Counted from the stretch's first letter, positions 49,961 to 59,013 are shown. The stretch: 64,000 nucleotides of DNA from an uncultured Muribaculaceae bacterium (GCA_910576935.1 CAJTKG010000010.1:1-64000); one strand, 5' to 3'. Notes: generated by a model not told the origin, from the sequence alone. Translations and numbers: made by a program.

Positions 49961-52729
49961 TTATTTCATACCTATTGTTTCGACAAACTTTATGGGTCGC
50001 TCGACAGTGTCGCTGTAGACATTTCCGAATGAGTCGGTGACTCGCACTGTCACGGGCTTGTCGGCCGTTGTGGTAGTGACGGTAAACATATGACCCGTGC
50101 GATTGGTGGTGAAGCTCTCGGTGATCGTGCCGGTAGCTTTCCATTTGGCTACATCATAAACGAGCGTGTGGAGGGGATCCTCGGCATTGATACGCTTTGG
50201 CGTCAGCTGAGTGTCACCTTCAAAAATCTCTACCTTCCAATCGATGTCATAGTTGAAAACATTGACATAGACCGTATTGTCGGCGATTGTGGCATAGTTT
50301 GTGCGAGTAGGATATTTGGCGAGAATCGCTTTTATATTGGCATTGGTTTTATAGAAGTCCTTTACTGTGTTCATGTCGTAGACGCGGAACTGCGGATCTG
50401 ACGTCTCTTCGAGCGAATGGTATTTCCACCACAGGCGGTCGCCCTTGACGTTATAAGAGGCGAAACCGCCCGGAGAACCGTCCTTGCAGATATGACGCGA
50501 GGTATAGCGTCCTGTCCACCACCATGTCGCACAGACTGCGGCGACATTGTTCTCGTGGATATTGGGATACTTGTCGGGATGAGCATGATAGTTGTAGTGG
50601 GTGTGACCCGAGAGGAGATTGACCTGACTGAAGTCTTTGAGAATCTTGGCCAAAGCGTCTGACGAACCGGAGTTGAGAGCAGCCGACACCTTGAAGTTGC
50701 CGTCGGTAGATAACGACCAGTTCTGTATGTGGAACATCACTACAACCGGGCAGTCTTTGTCTTTGACAAGCTTGATGTCACGACGCAGCCACTCAAGTTG
50801 CTCGTCGGTGTAATACTGACCGTAGTCGCGACTGCCCGCGACACCGACAGGATAGCTTGCTCCGGCTACGGCCTTGTTGGTATAGATTATGTCGTCAAGC
50901 ACTACATAATGAACCTTGCCGAGATTAAACGAATAATATGACGGAGCTATCGTCTGACGGAATTTCTGAGCCGAGAGGAAGTCGGTGTCTGCACCCGCCG
51001 GTATCGAAGGGTCATTGTCGTGATTGCCCATGACGGGGAAAAGCATCAGAGGATATTTGTTTTCGGTCAACGTGTTGACAAACTCGGGCAAACCGTAGCC
51101 GTTAGATGTCCAGTACTGATCCCATGTTAGGTCACCGAGTATTGTCGAATAAATCTTCTTGCCGGGGTTAGCTTTTATAAACTCATTTAGACGAGGGATG
51201 AAACGACTTTTGAACTGTGCGAGGTCGCGTGTGCGGTTGGCAAGATGGGTGTCAGCGCCGACAACAAGAATATGGTCATCATTGTCGGCACGACGTAGCA
51301 CAAAGTCATGGTTTTCTATAACATCGACATCCGCAGACGTCAATTTCGAATAGATCTTTACCTGAAAACCGTTTGTCTCGGTCTGCGGTTCATAACCCGA
51401 TGGAAGACTGTAGAAGACATATCCGTAGCGTTTTGTCGAGGAGAGCCAATAGCGTCCCTCGTCATCTGTCGTTGTGACTTCGATACCGTCAGAGACAGCG
51501 ACACCGGCAACGCCTCGGCCTTCACAAAGCACAGAGCCTTTGATGTTGGCCGACGGATGTGCCACCTTATCTAATGTATAGCTGAAGAGCGGACAGTAAT
51601 TATATAGAGCCACCGGTCTATCCGCGCCGGGCAGGATGACTGTCTCTGTTGCCGAATCGCGAAGATTGCCGCGGCTGCCACAGAGCGGTCCGACACTCTC
51701 GCTGTATGACCCGTAGACAATGCGGTCGCCGGCGGCGAGCTGCTCGTTAGTGGTGATGGTGACTGTACCGTCAGGGTTGACATCGATGGCGGTAATATTC
51801 AGATGCCGCTCGCTGTCGCCGACACCGCGTGCCACGGTAAAACCGAGATTGTCTGCGAGCGCGATATTGACGTCATCTATGTCGAGATTGCCCGAAGGCA
51901 CATTGAATCTGACGGTAACAGTATTATCGGAAGCCTCAACGCCCTTTACATAAATCGGAGCGACAGGTTTGTCGAACGCACGGGCTATGTATGCGCCTAT
52001 GACAAACTGACCGTGCGACGACGGGCTGTAAAGATCGGCGCCACGGTCAAACATATATGTGGGCGCGGCAAAAGTAAAGCGGTCGGGATAGTCGACACAC
52101 AAATCGAGCTGGGCGGCGGCGACATTGCCATAGCTGCTGCCTCTCTCGCCGCTTATAGTGCGATGGAGTGACTGCGAGGAGTTCTGCACTATAATGATTT
52201 TGACCTGTCGACCGGCGGCTGTGCTTATCATCTCCTGCAACGACAGCATAGCCGATTTATAGCTGTCGGCGCTCATGCCTGAGGCGATATCGGCCTCACC
52301 CTGTATCCACGCGATCGCAGCGGGAGCGGTTTCATAGGCCTTTATATCATTAACAAGTGCTTTGCCGAGAGCGGCATCGGCGGCAAAATCCTTGACAGAG
52401 GCATATTCGCGGCCTATGACCTCGAAAACATAACTGTTGTCGGCACATCCCGCCTCGGCAAAAGCGGCAGCGATACCTGACGCGGCTGTCTGGGCGCGTC
52501 CGTCTGCGATAGCCTCGCGCAGAGACTGTGTCGCACCGATAGCCGATGGATTGCGGAGTCCGGCAGCATTAACAAGCTGACGCCCGACGCCGTCGCTGAC
52601 GAGCGTCGAGTCGCCCGAACCGAGAGCAGAGGCGTCACCGGCGATTATAAACGGCGTCACCGCCTGCGCCGCGATAGTGCCGACGAGAGACATGGCGCCG
52701 ATAAATAGTGATTTTATGATTGATTTCAT
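49961..52729 (-). CDS. exported fusion: SGNH/sialate-O-acetylesterase-like domain + calcineurin-like phosphoesterase
   Basis: A 922-residue protein. The ATG at 52729 begins a signal peptide (MKSIIKSLFIGAMSLVG...AQA); an ATG seven codons upstream is possible. The first ~260 residues are SGNH-esterase-like: WIQGEAD near 141-147 and SSHGQF near 235-240, but block I reads AGDASALG at 30-37 where AGQSN is usual. A strand-rich linker (about 265-380) follows. The rest mirrors the 549-residue gene: MetallophosN sandwich, metal motifs VGADTH, LGDLTWDQ, MGNHDND, MFH, SGHTHYNYH, and a MetallophosC domain. Substrate unknown. Confidence 0.8.
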   Translation of the reverse strand: MKSIIKSLFIGAMSLVGTIAAQAVTPFIIAGDASALGSGDSTLVSDGVGRQLVNAAGLRNPSAIGATQSLREAIADGRAQTAASGIAAAFAEAGCADNSYVFEVIGREYASVKDFAADAALGKALVNDIKAYETAPAAIAWIQGEADIASGMSADSYKSAMLSLQEMISTAAGRQVKIIIVQNSSQSLHRTISGERGSSYGNVAAAQLDLCVDYPDRFTFAAPTYMFDRGADLYSPSSHGQFVIGAYIARAFDKPVAPIYVKGVEASDNTVTVRFNVPSGNLDIDDVNIALADNLGFTVARGVGDSERHLNITAIDVNPDGTVTITTNEQLAAGDRIVYGSYSESVGPLCGSRGNLRDSATETVILPGADRPVALYNYCPLFSYTLDKVAHPSANIKGSVLCEGRGVAGVAVSDGIEVTTTDDEGRYWLSSTKRYGYVFYSLPSGYEPQTETNGFQVKIYSKLTSADVDVIENHDFVLRRADNDDHILVVGADTHLANRTRDLAQFKSRFIPRLNEFIKANPGKKIYSTILGDLTWDQYWTSNGYGLPEFVNTLTENKYPLMLFPVMGNHDNDPSIPAGADTDFLSAQKFRQTIAPSYYSFNLGKVHYVVLDDIIYTNKAVAGASYPVGVAGSRDYGQYYTDEQLEWLRRDIKLVKDKDCPVVVMFHIQNWSLSTDGNFKVSAALNSGSSDALAKILKDFSQVNLLSGHTHYNYHAHPDKYPNIHENNVAAVCATWWWTGRYTSRHICKDGSPGGFASYNVKGDRLWWKYHSLEETSDPQFRVYDMNTVKDFYKTNANIKAILAKYPTRTNYATIADNTVYVNVFNYDIDWKVEIFEGDTQLTPKRINAEDPLHTLVYDVAKWKATGTITESFTTNRTGHMFTVTTTTADKPVTVRVTDSFGNVYSDTVERPIKFVETIGMK

Positions 52730-52754
52730 GAGATTTTCGATATTTGGCATGTTG

Positions 52755-55355
52755 TTATCTGATAATGAGTCGTGTTGAGGCGCTCGCGCCGTCTCCGGTT
52801 TCAGCTGTCACTATATAGAGACCGCTCGGCAGCCACGATACATCGAGTTGCGTCGTGTTTGACGTCATCACCGTGGCTCCGCCGAGGCTGACGAGCGACA
52901 CGCGTGCAATCGGCCTGACCGAAACGATATTGACCGTCGTAGTAGCCGGATTGGGATAGACGCCGAGTCTGATATCATCGCCGGGGATGACCGTGATATC
53001 ACCGACGCCATCGTTTTCTGTCGTTTCGCGGGCACCGACCGACGGTATCGCAGGTCGCAGATTGCCACAGGCATCGATAGATGGGACAAGCTCTACTCCG
53101 TCGTGTTTATAGCTTGACAGGCCGACACCTGCGGCAGGTGATCGGGCGGCAAGGACAAGAGTGTGATCATCGCCGAGAGCCGGCATACCGTCATCATAAC
53201 TGGCAAAAATTTCCGATAAGGCATCATCGTTGATTATTGACGATGTCATAGAACCGACAGTCTGAGCCGTACCGAAGAGGTTGTTAGAGCCGATAAAACT
53301 TCCCCCGTTGAGAGCTATGCGGGCGCCCGTGCCATAGAAGAGGTCGTTTACCAGAGTCACATCAGGAGCAATAGTAGCTTTGGTAGCGTTAATTTTAATA
53401 TCGGGCACATCGCCGTTGCCTACAAATGTCGAGTTGACAATGTAGCTCGGTTGCTGCGGCGAACGGGCCGAGTTATAGAACTCGATGCCCGACGCGCTTT
53501 TACCTTCATTTTGATATAAAGTCAGGTTTGTCATCACAGCGCCGGCATTCATGCCGTTGATGACAATAGCACCAACTCCTGTCGAAGCGTGAGACGAACG
53601 GTTGCCTATGAAACTGCAAGACATAATCGTCAGCGGCTCGGTAGCCGTCGTCGACGAGAATGAGAGCGCACCACCGCGCGAGCCTGTCGTCATATTATTT
53701 ACAAATAACGAATTACTTATCGTTACACCGGGGCCACCGGGAACAGACACGGCCGCGCCTGTCGCCGAGGTGTTACCCTCGAAACGGCAGCCTGTAATCT
53801 CGGCATCTACGCTCAGCGACAGAGCACCGCCCTGCGTCGAGGCCGAGCACCCTTCAAAACGGCATCCGCTAAAAAGCATGCGCGTATTTGGCGCGGTTGC
53901 GTTGACAGCGCCGCCCGAAGCCGCCGATTTGCCATTGGTGAAAGTCACGCGGTCGAAGACGACACTTAGTTCGCCGTCAGCACGCGAGTCACTTATATAG
54001 ACGATGGCACCGTTAGATTGACTGCCGCCGACGAGTTTAAGATCTGAAATCATCAGCATCGAGCCGTCAGCCTTGGGGATTATCTCAAAGATACGGTGAC
54101 GTGACTCACCGGGCGAGGCCACAGAGACTGTCGCGCCCCGGCCGTCTATTGTGATCGTCTTGTCTGACAGATTGATGGCCTCGGTCAGAGTCACGGCATC
54201 GACATCGAAGACAATCAAGTCGCCGGGAAGAGCCTCGGCCACACAGGCGCGGAGCGAACCGGCACCGGCGTCGGCCGATGACGTGACATGAAGAGTGCGC
54301 TCGGCCGGTCTCGGATTGCCGATACCGTAGACAGGTTCGACACAGACGCCGTCAACACGTGCGCCGGCCGGCACAGCCAATGTCAGGCGGTCACCCATGG
54401 TCTCGCCGTCGTAATCGAGTGTGGTGCTAAGACGCTGCCATCCCGGCGAGGCCTTCAGCGGCAGCGACGCCACAGTCCCGAGGCGTTCGCTCCCGACGGC
54501 GACAAAACCATCTACAGGTGTATTGACATAGAAATTGAGCGAGTTGCGTATCGAGCCGCCGAGGTCGATATTGTCAGACGTAAACGACGATGCTTTGGCA
54601 GCGCAGAGTGAATAATCAAATGTGTAGACACCTGCACTTTTTACAGCTGCGCCCGCCACCGACCAGTGGCGTGGCCGCGCCACCTCACCGTCCCAAAGTG
54701 TAAAAGAGCCGTCTGTGACAGCGTTGACTACATTGACGCCGTCGAGGGCTCGCAATTCCGCACCGCCTATCATCATGGCGGCATGACGCTGCGACACGAC
54801 ACTCTTCATACTGCTGTCAGTCTGGGGCATCATATGGACCGCCAAAGATGTGAGATCTCCGGCATCGGTGATGTCGCTGAGATCAAAATCGAGAACGGCT
54901 TTGGTCCAGACGCCGGGTATAAAACGGCTGTCGTTGCCCGAGTCGAGCGTCAAAGATGCAACTGTGCGGCCGGTCGTACCAAGACGCGCCGCCAATGTCA
55001 GACAGGCGTCGGGTGTCAGAAACTTGACCATCGCCGTAAAGCGGTATTTTTTTGCTGCTACCATCGTAATCCCCTGCGAAAACGATGTTGCAAACGGGTC
55101 ATCACTCTCCGACAGGTATTTTATGCGGGCATACATCACCGAGTCATCGTTTTCGGGAGTCATTTTGCGACAGATTTCGCCGGCAGCGGGACGCACGACA
55201 GAATGCGTCCAACGCCCTGCACGGCCTGTGTTGTCACTGCCATAGAGCGGAGCTGTCTCGAGATAAGGGTCCGTGATAAGGTTTTCGGCCGATATCGACA
55301 CCGCAGCTGTCGCCGACGCCATCATTATCAAAGCCATCAGTCTGTTGTTTCTCAT
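52755..55355 (-). CDS. exported beta-helix protein with T9SS sorting tail
   Basis: An 866-residue protein with a signal peptide (about 1-23). Two jelly-roll-like, possibly carbohydrate-binding regions lie at 25-190 and 215-345. From about 360, the repeat-rich part (TSSADAGAGSLRACVAEALP, then ITIDGRGATV and regular GGA/CSF turns such as GGALSFSS and MSCSFIGN) forms a right-handed parallel beta-helix of the 'choice-of-anchor Q' type. The last ~70 residues are a type A T9SS tail (VYPNPATTTVNIVS, GGATVMTS, WLPSGLYIV, STRLIIR). It lies between the two metallophosphoesterase genes (36 and 25-base gaps). Probably a surface polysaccharide-binding or lyase-like protein. Confidence 0.8.
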   Translation of the reverse strand: MRNNRLMALIMMASATAAVSISAENLITDPYLETAPLYGSDNTGRAGRWTHSVVRPAAGEICRKMTPENDDSVMYARIKYLSESDDPFATSFSQGITMVAAKKYRFTAMVKFLTPDACLTLAARLGTTGRTVASLTLDSGNDSRFIPGVWTKAVLDFDLSDITDAGDLTSLAVHMMPQTDSSMKSVVSQRHAAMMIGGAELRALDGVNVVNAVTDGSFTLWDGEVARPRHWSVAGAAVKSAGVYTFDYSLCAAKASSFTSDNIDLGGSIRNSLNFYVNTPVDGFVAVGSERLGTVASLPLKASPGWQRLSTTLDYDGETMGDRLTLAVPAGARVDGVCVEPVYGIGNPRPAERTLHVTSSADAGAGSLRACVAEALPGDLIVFDVDAVTLTEAINLSDKTITIDGRGATVSVASPGESRHRIFEIIPKADGSMLMISDLKLVGGSQSNGAIVYISDSRADGELSVVFDRVTFTNGKSAASGGAVNATAPNTRMLFSGCRFEGCSASTQGGALSLSVDAEITGCRFEGNTSATGAAVSVPGGPGVTISNSLFVNNMTTGSRGGALSFSSTTATEPLTIMSCSFIGNRSSHASTGVGAIVINGMNAGAVMTNLTLYQNEGKSASGIEFYNSARSPQQPSYIVNSTFVGNGDVPDIKINATKATIAPDVTLVNDLFYGTGARIALNGGSFIGSNNLFGTAQTVGSMTSSIINDDALSEIFASYDDGMPALGDDHTLVLAARSPAAGVGLSSYKHDGVELVPSIDACGNLRPAIPSVGARETTENDGVGDITVIPGDDIRLGVYPNPATTTVNIVSVRPIARVSLVSLGGATVMTSNTTQLDVSWLPSGLYIVTAETGDGASASTRLIIR

Positions 55356-55391
55356 GGATTTATTTGGTTTTTAATTTGTTTCATCGAGATT

Positions 55392-57041
55392 TTATTGATG
55401 TTTCAATCCTAAATTGATATCGAAAGCGCGTGGTCTCTCGACAGTTTCGGTGAAGACGCGGCCACGGCCGTCGGTGACCCTGACGGTGACAGGAGTATCG
55501 GCATCTGCTGTCACGGCTTCGAAGATGTGTGAAGTAGGCGTAGTGGCAAAAACGCCCGGCACTTTGTTCGAGAGAGCAAACACCGGCAGATCATAGGCCA
55601 ATGTATGTAGCGGGTCCTCGGCAACTATGCGACGCACCTCGAGAGGTCTGTCACCCTCGAAGATTTCGACAAGCCAGTCGTTGTCATAGTCGAAGACATT
55701 GACATAGACCGTATTATCGGCAATCTCGGCATAGTCGGTACGGTTTCGGCAAACCTCGAGCATTGCTCGTGGCGCTTCTTCGTCGCGATAGTAGTCGCGC
55801 ACTGTGTTCATGTCATATACGCGAAAATGTTTGTTGTCCTCACGATCGGTACCTATATATTCCGATGCGACGGTTTTACCGTCGATATCATAAAGGGCAA
55901 AACCGCCGGGCGAGCCGTCGACACATATATGTCTGTCTGAAAGGTGACCCGTCCACCACCATGTGGCACAGATGGCCGCGACGTTGTTCTCGTGTATATT
56001 GGGGTGATTGTCGGGATGGGCGTGATAATTATAGTGGGTGTGACCCGACAACAGTGTCACATTCTCGAAATCGCCGACAATATCGGCCAAAGCCTCCGAC
56101 GATCCGTCGGCGAGATTTGCCCGCGTCGCAAAACTGCCGTCATCGAGCTTGAGACGCCAAGCCGGCACATGGAACATTATCACTACCGGCGTCGTTTTGT
56201 CCTCGACAAGGGCCAGATCGCGACGCAGCCAGTCGAGCTGGTCGTCGGTATACCGGCGCTCATAGTTGCGGTTGCCGGCGACACCGCGTTTATAACGTCG
56301 CCCGTCGGTACGATCGTTGCGGTAGACCACATCGTCGAGAACGACATAATGCACCTTGCCGAGATTGAACGAATAGAACGACGGCGCGACCGTCTGTCTG
56401 AAAGGCTCCGACGACAACATGTCGGTATCGTCACCGGCCGGAACCGACGGGTCGTTGTCATGGTTGCCTATGACAGGGAAAAGCATCACCGGATAGCCGG
56501 CATCGGCCATAGTCGCGACAAATTCAGGCAGCCCGTAACTGTTGGTTGTCCAGAACTGATCCCACGTCAGATCGCCAAGTATAGTAGAGTAGATCTTTTT
56601 ACCCGGATTATCAGCCACTATACCTTTGACCGGACTGACAAAAAGGCTGTCAAACTGCTCGAGATCGCCCAGCCGATGTGCCAGATGGCTGTCAGCGCCG
56701 ACAATCATGAGGTGGCTGTCGTTATCGACCCGCCGCAAGGCAAAGTCGTGCGTCGCGTCACGGTCTCCGTCAACTGCAGCGAATATTCTGACCTGAAAAC
56801 CGTTGTCATAAGTCTCGGGCTCATACCCGCCGGGCAACGTATAGAAAATGATGCCATAGGGCATCGCGCCGCTCAGAGAATATCGCCCGAGCGAATCGGT
56901 CAGAACGATGCTGACACCATCTGAGACAGGCACTCCGGCGACACCGTTACCCTCGCAGGTTATGCGCCCTGTGACAGTCGAGGCCGATGCGGCCGCAAAA
57001 AACGTCACCGCCGCCAATAACGCAAATATCGTCTTTCTCAT
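55392..57041 (-). CDS. exported calcineurin-like metallophosphoesterase
   Basis: A 549-residue enzyme with a signal peptide (1-20). The N-terminal sandwich (TGRITCEGNGVAGVPVSDG) is the MetallophosN domain. The catalytic core has the full metal set: GADSHLAH, LGDLTWDQFW, IGNHDND, IMFHVPAW and LSGHTHYNYH, with VCATWWWTG close to the site. A MetallophosC sandwich ends it (about 440-549). It is very similar over its whole length to the C-terminal part of the 49961-52729 fusion, so the two arose by duplication. Its ATG overlaps the stop of the alpha/beta hydrolase gene by four bases. Confidence 0.87.
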   Translation of the reverse strand: MRKTIFALLAAVTFFAAASASTVTGRITCEGNGVAGVPVSDGVSIVLTDSLGRYSLSGAMPYGIIFYTLPGGYEPETYDNGFQVRIFAAVDGDRDATHDFALRRVDNDSHLMIVGADSHLAHRLGDLEQFDSLFVSPVKGIVADNPGKKIYSTILGDLTWDQFWTTNSYGLPEFVATMADAGYPVMLFPVIGNHDNDPSVPAGDDTDMLSSEPFRQTVAPSFYSFNLGKVHYVVLDDVVYRNDRTDGRRYKRGVAGNRNYERRYTDDQLDWLRRDLALVEDKTTPVVIMFHVPAWRLKLDDGSFATRANLADGSSEALADIVGDFENVTLLSGHTHYNYHAHPDNHPNIHENNVAAICATWWWTGHLSDRHICVDGSPGGFALYDIDGKTVASEYIGTDREDNKHFRVYDMNTVRDYYRDEEAPRAMLEVCRNRTDYAEIADNTVYVNVFDYDNDWLVEIFEGDRPLEVRRIVAEDPLHTLAYDLPVFALSNKVPGVFATTPTSHIFEAVTADADTPVTVRVTDGRGRVFTETVERPRAFDINLGLKHQ

Positions 57042-57847
57042 CTGTTTTTACGGTGACCTGCAATTCTATTGACGTGCTTAACAAGAATCTCGAAGCCCGG
57101 AATACACATATCGCCATGGTTGAAACCGTCTTCTTCATAAATATATACGTCTTTGTGGCCGACAAGCTTCATCATGCGCCACAGATAGGCGTTTTCTTCA
57201 TGACGCCCGAAAATTTCCTGCTCACGGTCGCCTGTGATTATGATATAAGGCGGACAATCGGGTCGCACATAAAAAAGCGGAGCCAGCGAATCGACCGTCG
57301 GCTGGAGTTCTCCTATGCCTTGCGACTTGCGGTGAGAGAAATGGGTTATCGCCTGACCGCTGAAAGGTATGAGCGCCGCTATCGAGTCGGCCTCGACACC
57401 ATAGCGTCGCAATTGCCGGCGGTCAAGACCTATCATTGACGTGAGATACCCCCCGGCAGAATGTCCGGCGACAAATATTTTCGACCTGTCGCCTCCATAA
57501 CGGCCTATGTTTTCGAACGTCCATGCAACGGCGGCGGCAGCATCGTCAATACACTCGCCGACAGTCACACGCGGTATCAGACGATAGTTCGGTGCCACGA
57601 CAACATAACCCTCACTGACCAAACGCGCAGGCAGATCCTTTGAACCTCCGGTCAGGCCGCCCCCGTGAAACCATACCACGACAGGCCGACCGGCGCCAAC
57701 AGTGTCGCCGTAGACGTCAAGCCGGCAGCGCTCTGCCGAATATGCGTCATTATTTCGACTGTAAGGAATATCGCGGGTGACTTGTCCTTCGGCAACAGCC
57801 GTCGCTACAGAGACAAGCATCGCAACGCTCATAAAAAACAATTTCAT
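57038..57847 (-). CDS. exported alpha/beta hydrolase (carboxylesterase/lipase-like)
   Basis: A 269-residue enzyme of the HSL/BD-FAE-like esterase group. The signal peptide covers about 1-19. The oxyanion motif HGGG is at residues 61-64, the nucleophile Ser130 in GHSAGG, the acid is probably in IITGDREQE near 218 and the His in DGFNHGDM. First gene of the five-gene operon, overlapping the next by four bases (ATGA), and driven by the promoter at 57883-57913. Such enzymes remove acetyl, feruloyl or other ester groups from polymers; the substrate here is unknown. Confidence 0.87.
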   Translation of the reverse strand: MKLFFMSVAMLVSVATAVAEGQVTRDIPYSRNNDAYSAERCRLDVYGDTVGAGRPVVVWFHGGGLTGGSKDLPARLVSEGYVVVAPNYRLIPRVTVGECIDDAAAAVAWTFENIGRYGGDRSKIFVAGHSAGGYLTSMIGLDRRQLRRYGVEADSIAALIPFSGQAITHFSHRKSQGIGELQPTVDSLAPLFYVRPDCPPYIIITGDREQEIFGRHEENAYLWRMMKLVGHKDVYIYEEDGFNHGDMCIPGFEILVKHVNRIAGHRKNR

Positions 57848-57882
57848 AATCTACGATTTTCAAGGCTTTTATAACATATGCA

Positions 57883-57913
57883 AAGATACGAATAAGTCGA
57901 ATACAAAGCCAAA
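57883..57913 (-). promoter_or_regulatory. promoter of the five-gene exported-enzyme operon
   Basis: Minus strand: TTTG (57910-57913), 19 bases, TATCTTTG (57883-57890). It lies 36 bases before the hydrolase start and is the first of three evenly spaced copies (see the repeat at 57883-58061). Confidence 0.8.
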
Positions 57914-58061
57914 CTTGTTTGGGCTTTGTTGAGCGTGAGCATCTTCGCGCTTGCGCAAAGATACGAATAAGTCGAGTGCAAAAGCAAATTTATTTAATTT
58001 TGCCGAGCGAAAGTATCTAAGACAAAGTCAAAGATACGAATAAGTCGAATATAAAGTCAAA
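57883..58061 (-). repeat. three promoter-bearing repeats at exactly 73-bp spacing
   Basis: The 20-base segment CAAAGATACGAATAAGTCGA (plus-strand reading) begins at 57883, 57956 and 58029, exactly 73 bases apart. Read on the minus strand each copy has a -7 box TATCTTTG, and each has a TTTG 19-21 bases upstream (57910, 57985, 58058). The bases between are only loosely alike; the first spacer holds a hairpin near 57904-57930. A fourth copy of the 17-base core lies at 60841-60857 on the plus strand before the cation efflux gene. Confidence 0.85.
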
Positions 58062-58094
58062 AATAACGTATTCCTCATCCGTTCATACCCATTC

Positions 58095-58199
58095 TTATGC
58101 AAAATCATAAAATATGCAAATGAACACGACGTATAGAAATAAATAAGCGCCTGTTCTTTTAAGGATTTTTATTAGCCGCGTAGTTTTGTCATGCGACAT
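58095..58199 (-). pseudogene. truncated third copy of the small membrane protein gene
   Basis: From the ATG at 58199 the sequence reads MSHDKTTRLIKILKRTGAYL and continues FLYVVFICIFYDFA before a stop, matching the first 34 residues of the two intact neighbours. The rest of the gene is missing. It is preceded, as the intact copies are, by a copy of the 3' tail of the Rhs toxin gene (58202-58261) with the same TGA-TT-ATG junction. It is the most decayed member of the tandem array. A short one-helix product could still be made. Confidence 0.8.
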
Positions 58200-58253
58200 A
58201 ATCAGTTTGATTTCTGGATGTAATTGCCGGTAGGATTCCAATCAATGATAGAC

Positions 58254-58586
58254 TTAAAAGCAACCTGAATAATTTCCGTGAAAGCGATTCTCTATAACTG
58301 TATAACATAATGAGAGTACGCAAAGCGTTACAAGCAAAATCGATTCAAAGACCACTATCGTTTTTAAGCCTATTGTTTTTTTTATCAACAGATGATTTAC
58401 CAATGAGTACAATAATATTAGGACTAAAGACTTAAGTAGTACCAACATCAGTCCGATTGGTTTGGGACAAAGCCACGCATCATAAGCGTAGTCATAAAAT
58501 ATGTATATGAACCCGACGTATAGAAATAAATATGCGCCTGTCCTTTTAAGAATTTTTATCAGCCGAGTAGTTTTGTCCTGTGGCAT
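58254..58586 (-). CDS. small membrane protein, immunity-like, copy 2 (shortened)
   Basis: A 110-residue protein with about three transmembrane helices. Its first ~100 residues are nearly identical to copy 1 (58589-59011), starting MPQDKTTRLIKILKRTGAYL. Compared with copy 1 a stretch of about 40 bases is missing near the 3' end, so the protein ends NRFHGNYSGCF and its stop codon lies within the toxin-tail remnant that follows. The start is two bases after the copy 1 stop. An immunity role against the adjacent Rhs-type toxin is inferred from position and duplication only. Confidence 0.65.
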   Translation of the reverse strand: MPQDKTTRLIKILKRTGAYLFLYVGFIYIFYDYAYDAWLCPKPIGLMLVLLKSLVLILLYSLVNHLLIKKTIGLKTIVVFESILLVTLCVLSLCYTVIENRFHGNYSGCF

Positions 58587-58588
58587 AA

Positions 58589-59011
58589 TCAGTTTGATTT
58601 TTTGTATGTAATTGCCAATAGTATTCCACTAAATAATAGACTTAAAAGCAGAATCCTATAATCTGTTTTGATATAACGTATTATAAGATCTGAAAAATTT
58701 CCGTGAGAGCGATTTTCTATCGCTGCGTAACATGTCATGAGGACATAAAATATTACAAGCAAAATTGATTCAAAGATCACTACCGTTTTTAAGCCTACTG
58801 TTTTTTTTATCAACAGATGATTCACCAATGAGTACAATAACAATAGGCCTAAAGACCTAAGTAACGCCATCATCAGTCCGATTGGTTTGGCATAAAGCCA
58901 TGCACGATAAGCGTAATAATAAAATATGTATATGAACCCGACGTATAGAAATAAATATGCGCCTGTTCTTTTAAGAATTTTTATCAGCCGGGTAGTTTTG
59001 TCCTGTGGCAT
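58589..59011 (-). CDS. small membrane protein, immunity-like, copy 1
   Basis: A 140-residue protein with four predicted transmembrane helices: about 16-36 (TGAYLFLYVGFIYIFYYYAY), 45-65, 75-97 and 118-135. The last helix (RILLLSLLFSGILLAITYKK) is encoded by DNA closely related to the 3' end of the Rhs toxin gene but read in another frame. The start codon lies two bases after the toxin stop (TGA-TT-ATG), so the two are translated together, as expected of a toxin and its immunity gene. I do not recognise the family. Confidence 0.7.
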   Translation of the reverse strand: MPQDKTTRLIKILKRTGAYLFLYVGFIYIFYYYAYRAWLYAKPIGLMMALLRSLGLLLLYSLVNHLLIKKTVGLKTVVIFESILLVIFYVLMTCYAAIENRSHGNFSDLIIRYIKTDYRILLLSLLFSGILLAITYKKSN

Positions 59012-59013
59012 AA

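Noticed and set aside
49959..50144. N-terminal extension of the acyltransferase frame
   Set aside because: The 62 extra codons lie inside the preceding gene, are rich in His/Arg/Tyr from antisense-like bias, and add no domain; ATG at 49958 fits spacing and fold.
57883..58061. CRISPR array
   Set aside because: Only three repeats, 53-base spacers that partly resemble each other, a -7 promoter box in each repeat and no cas genes.
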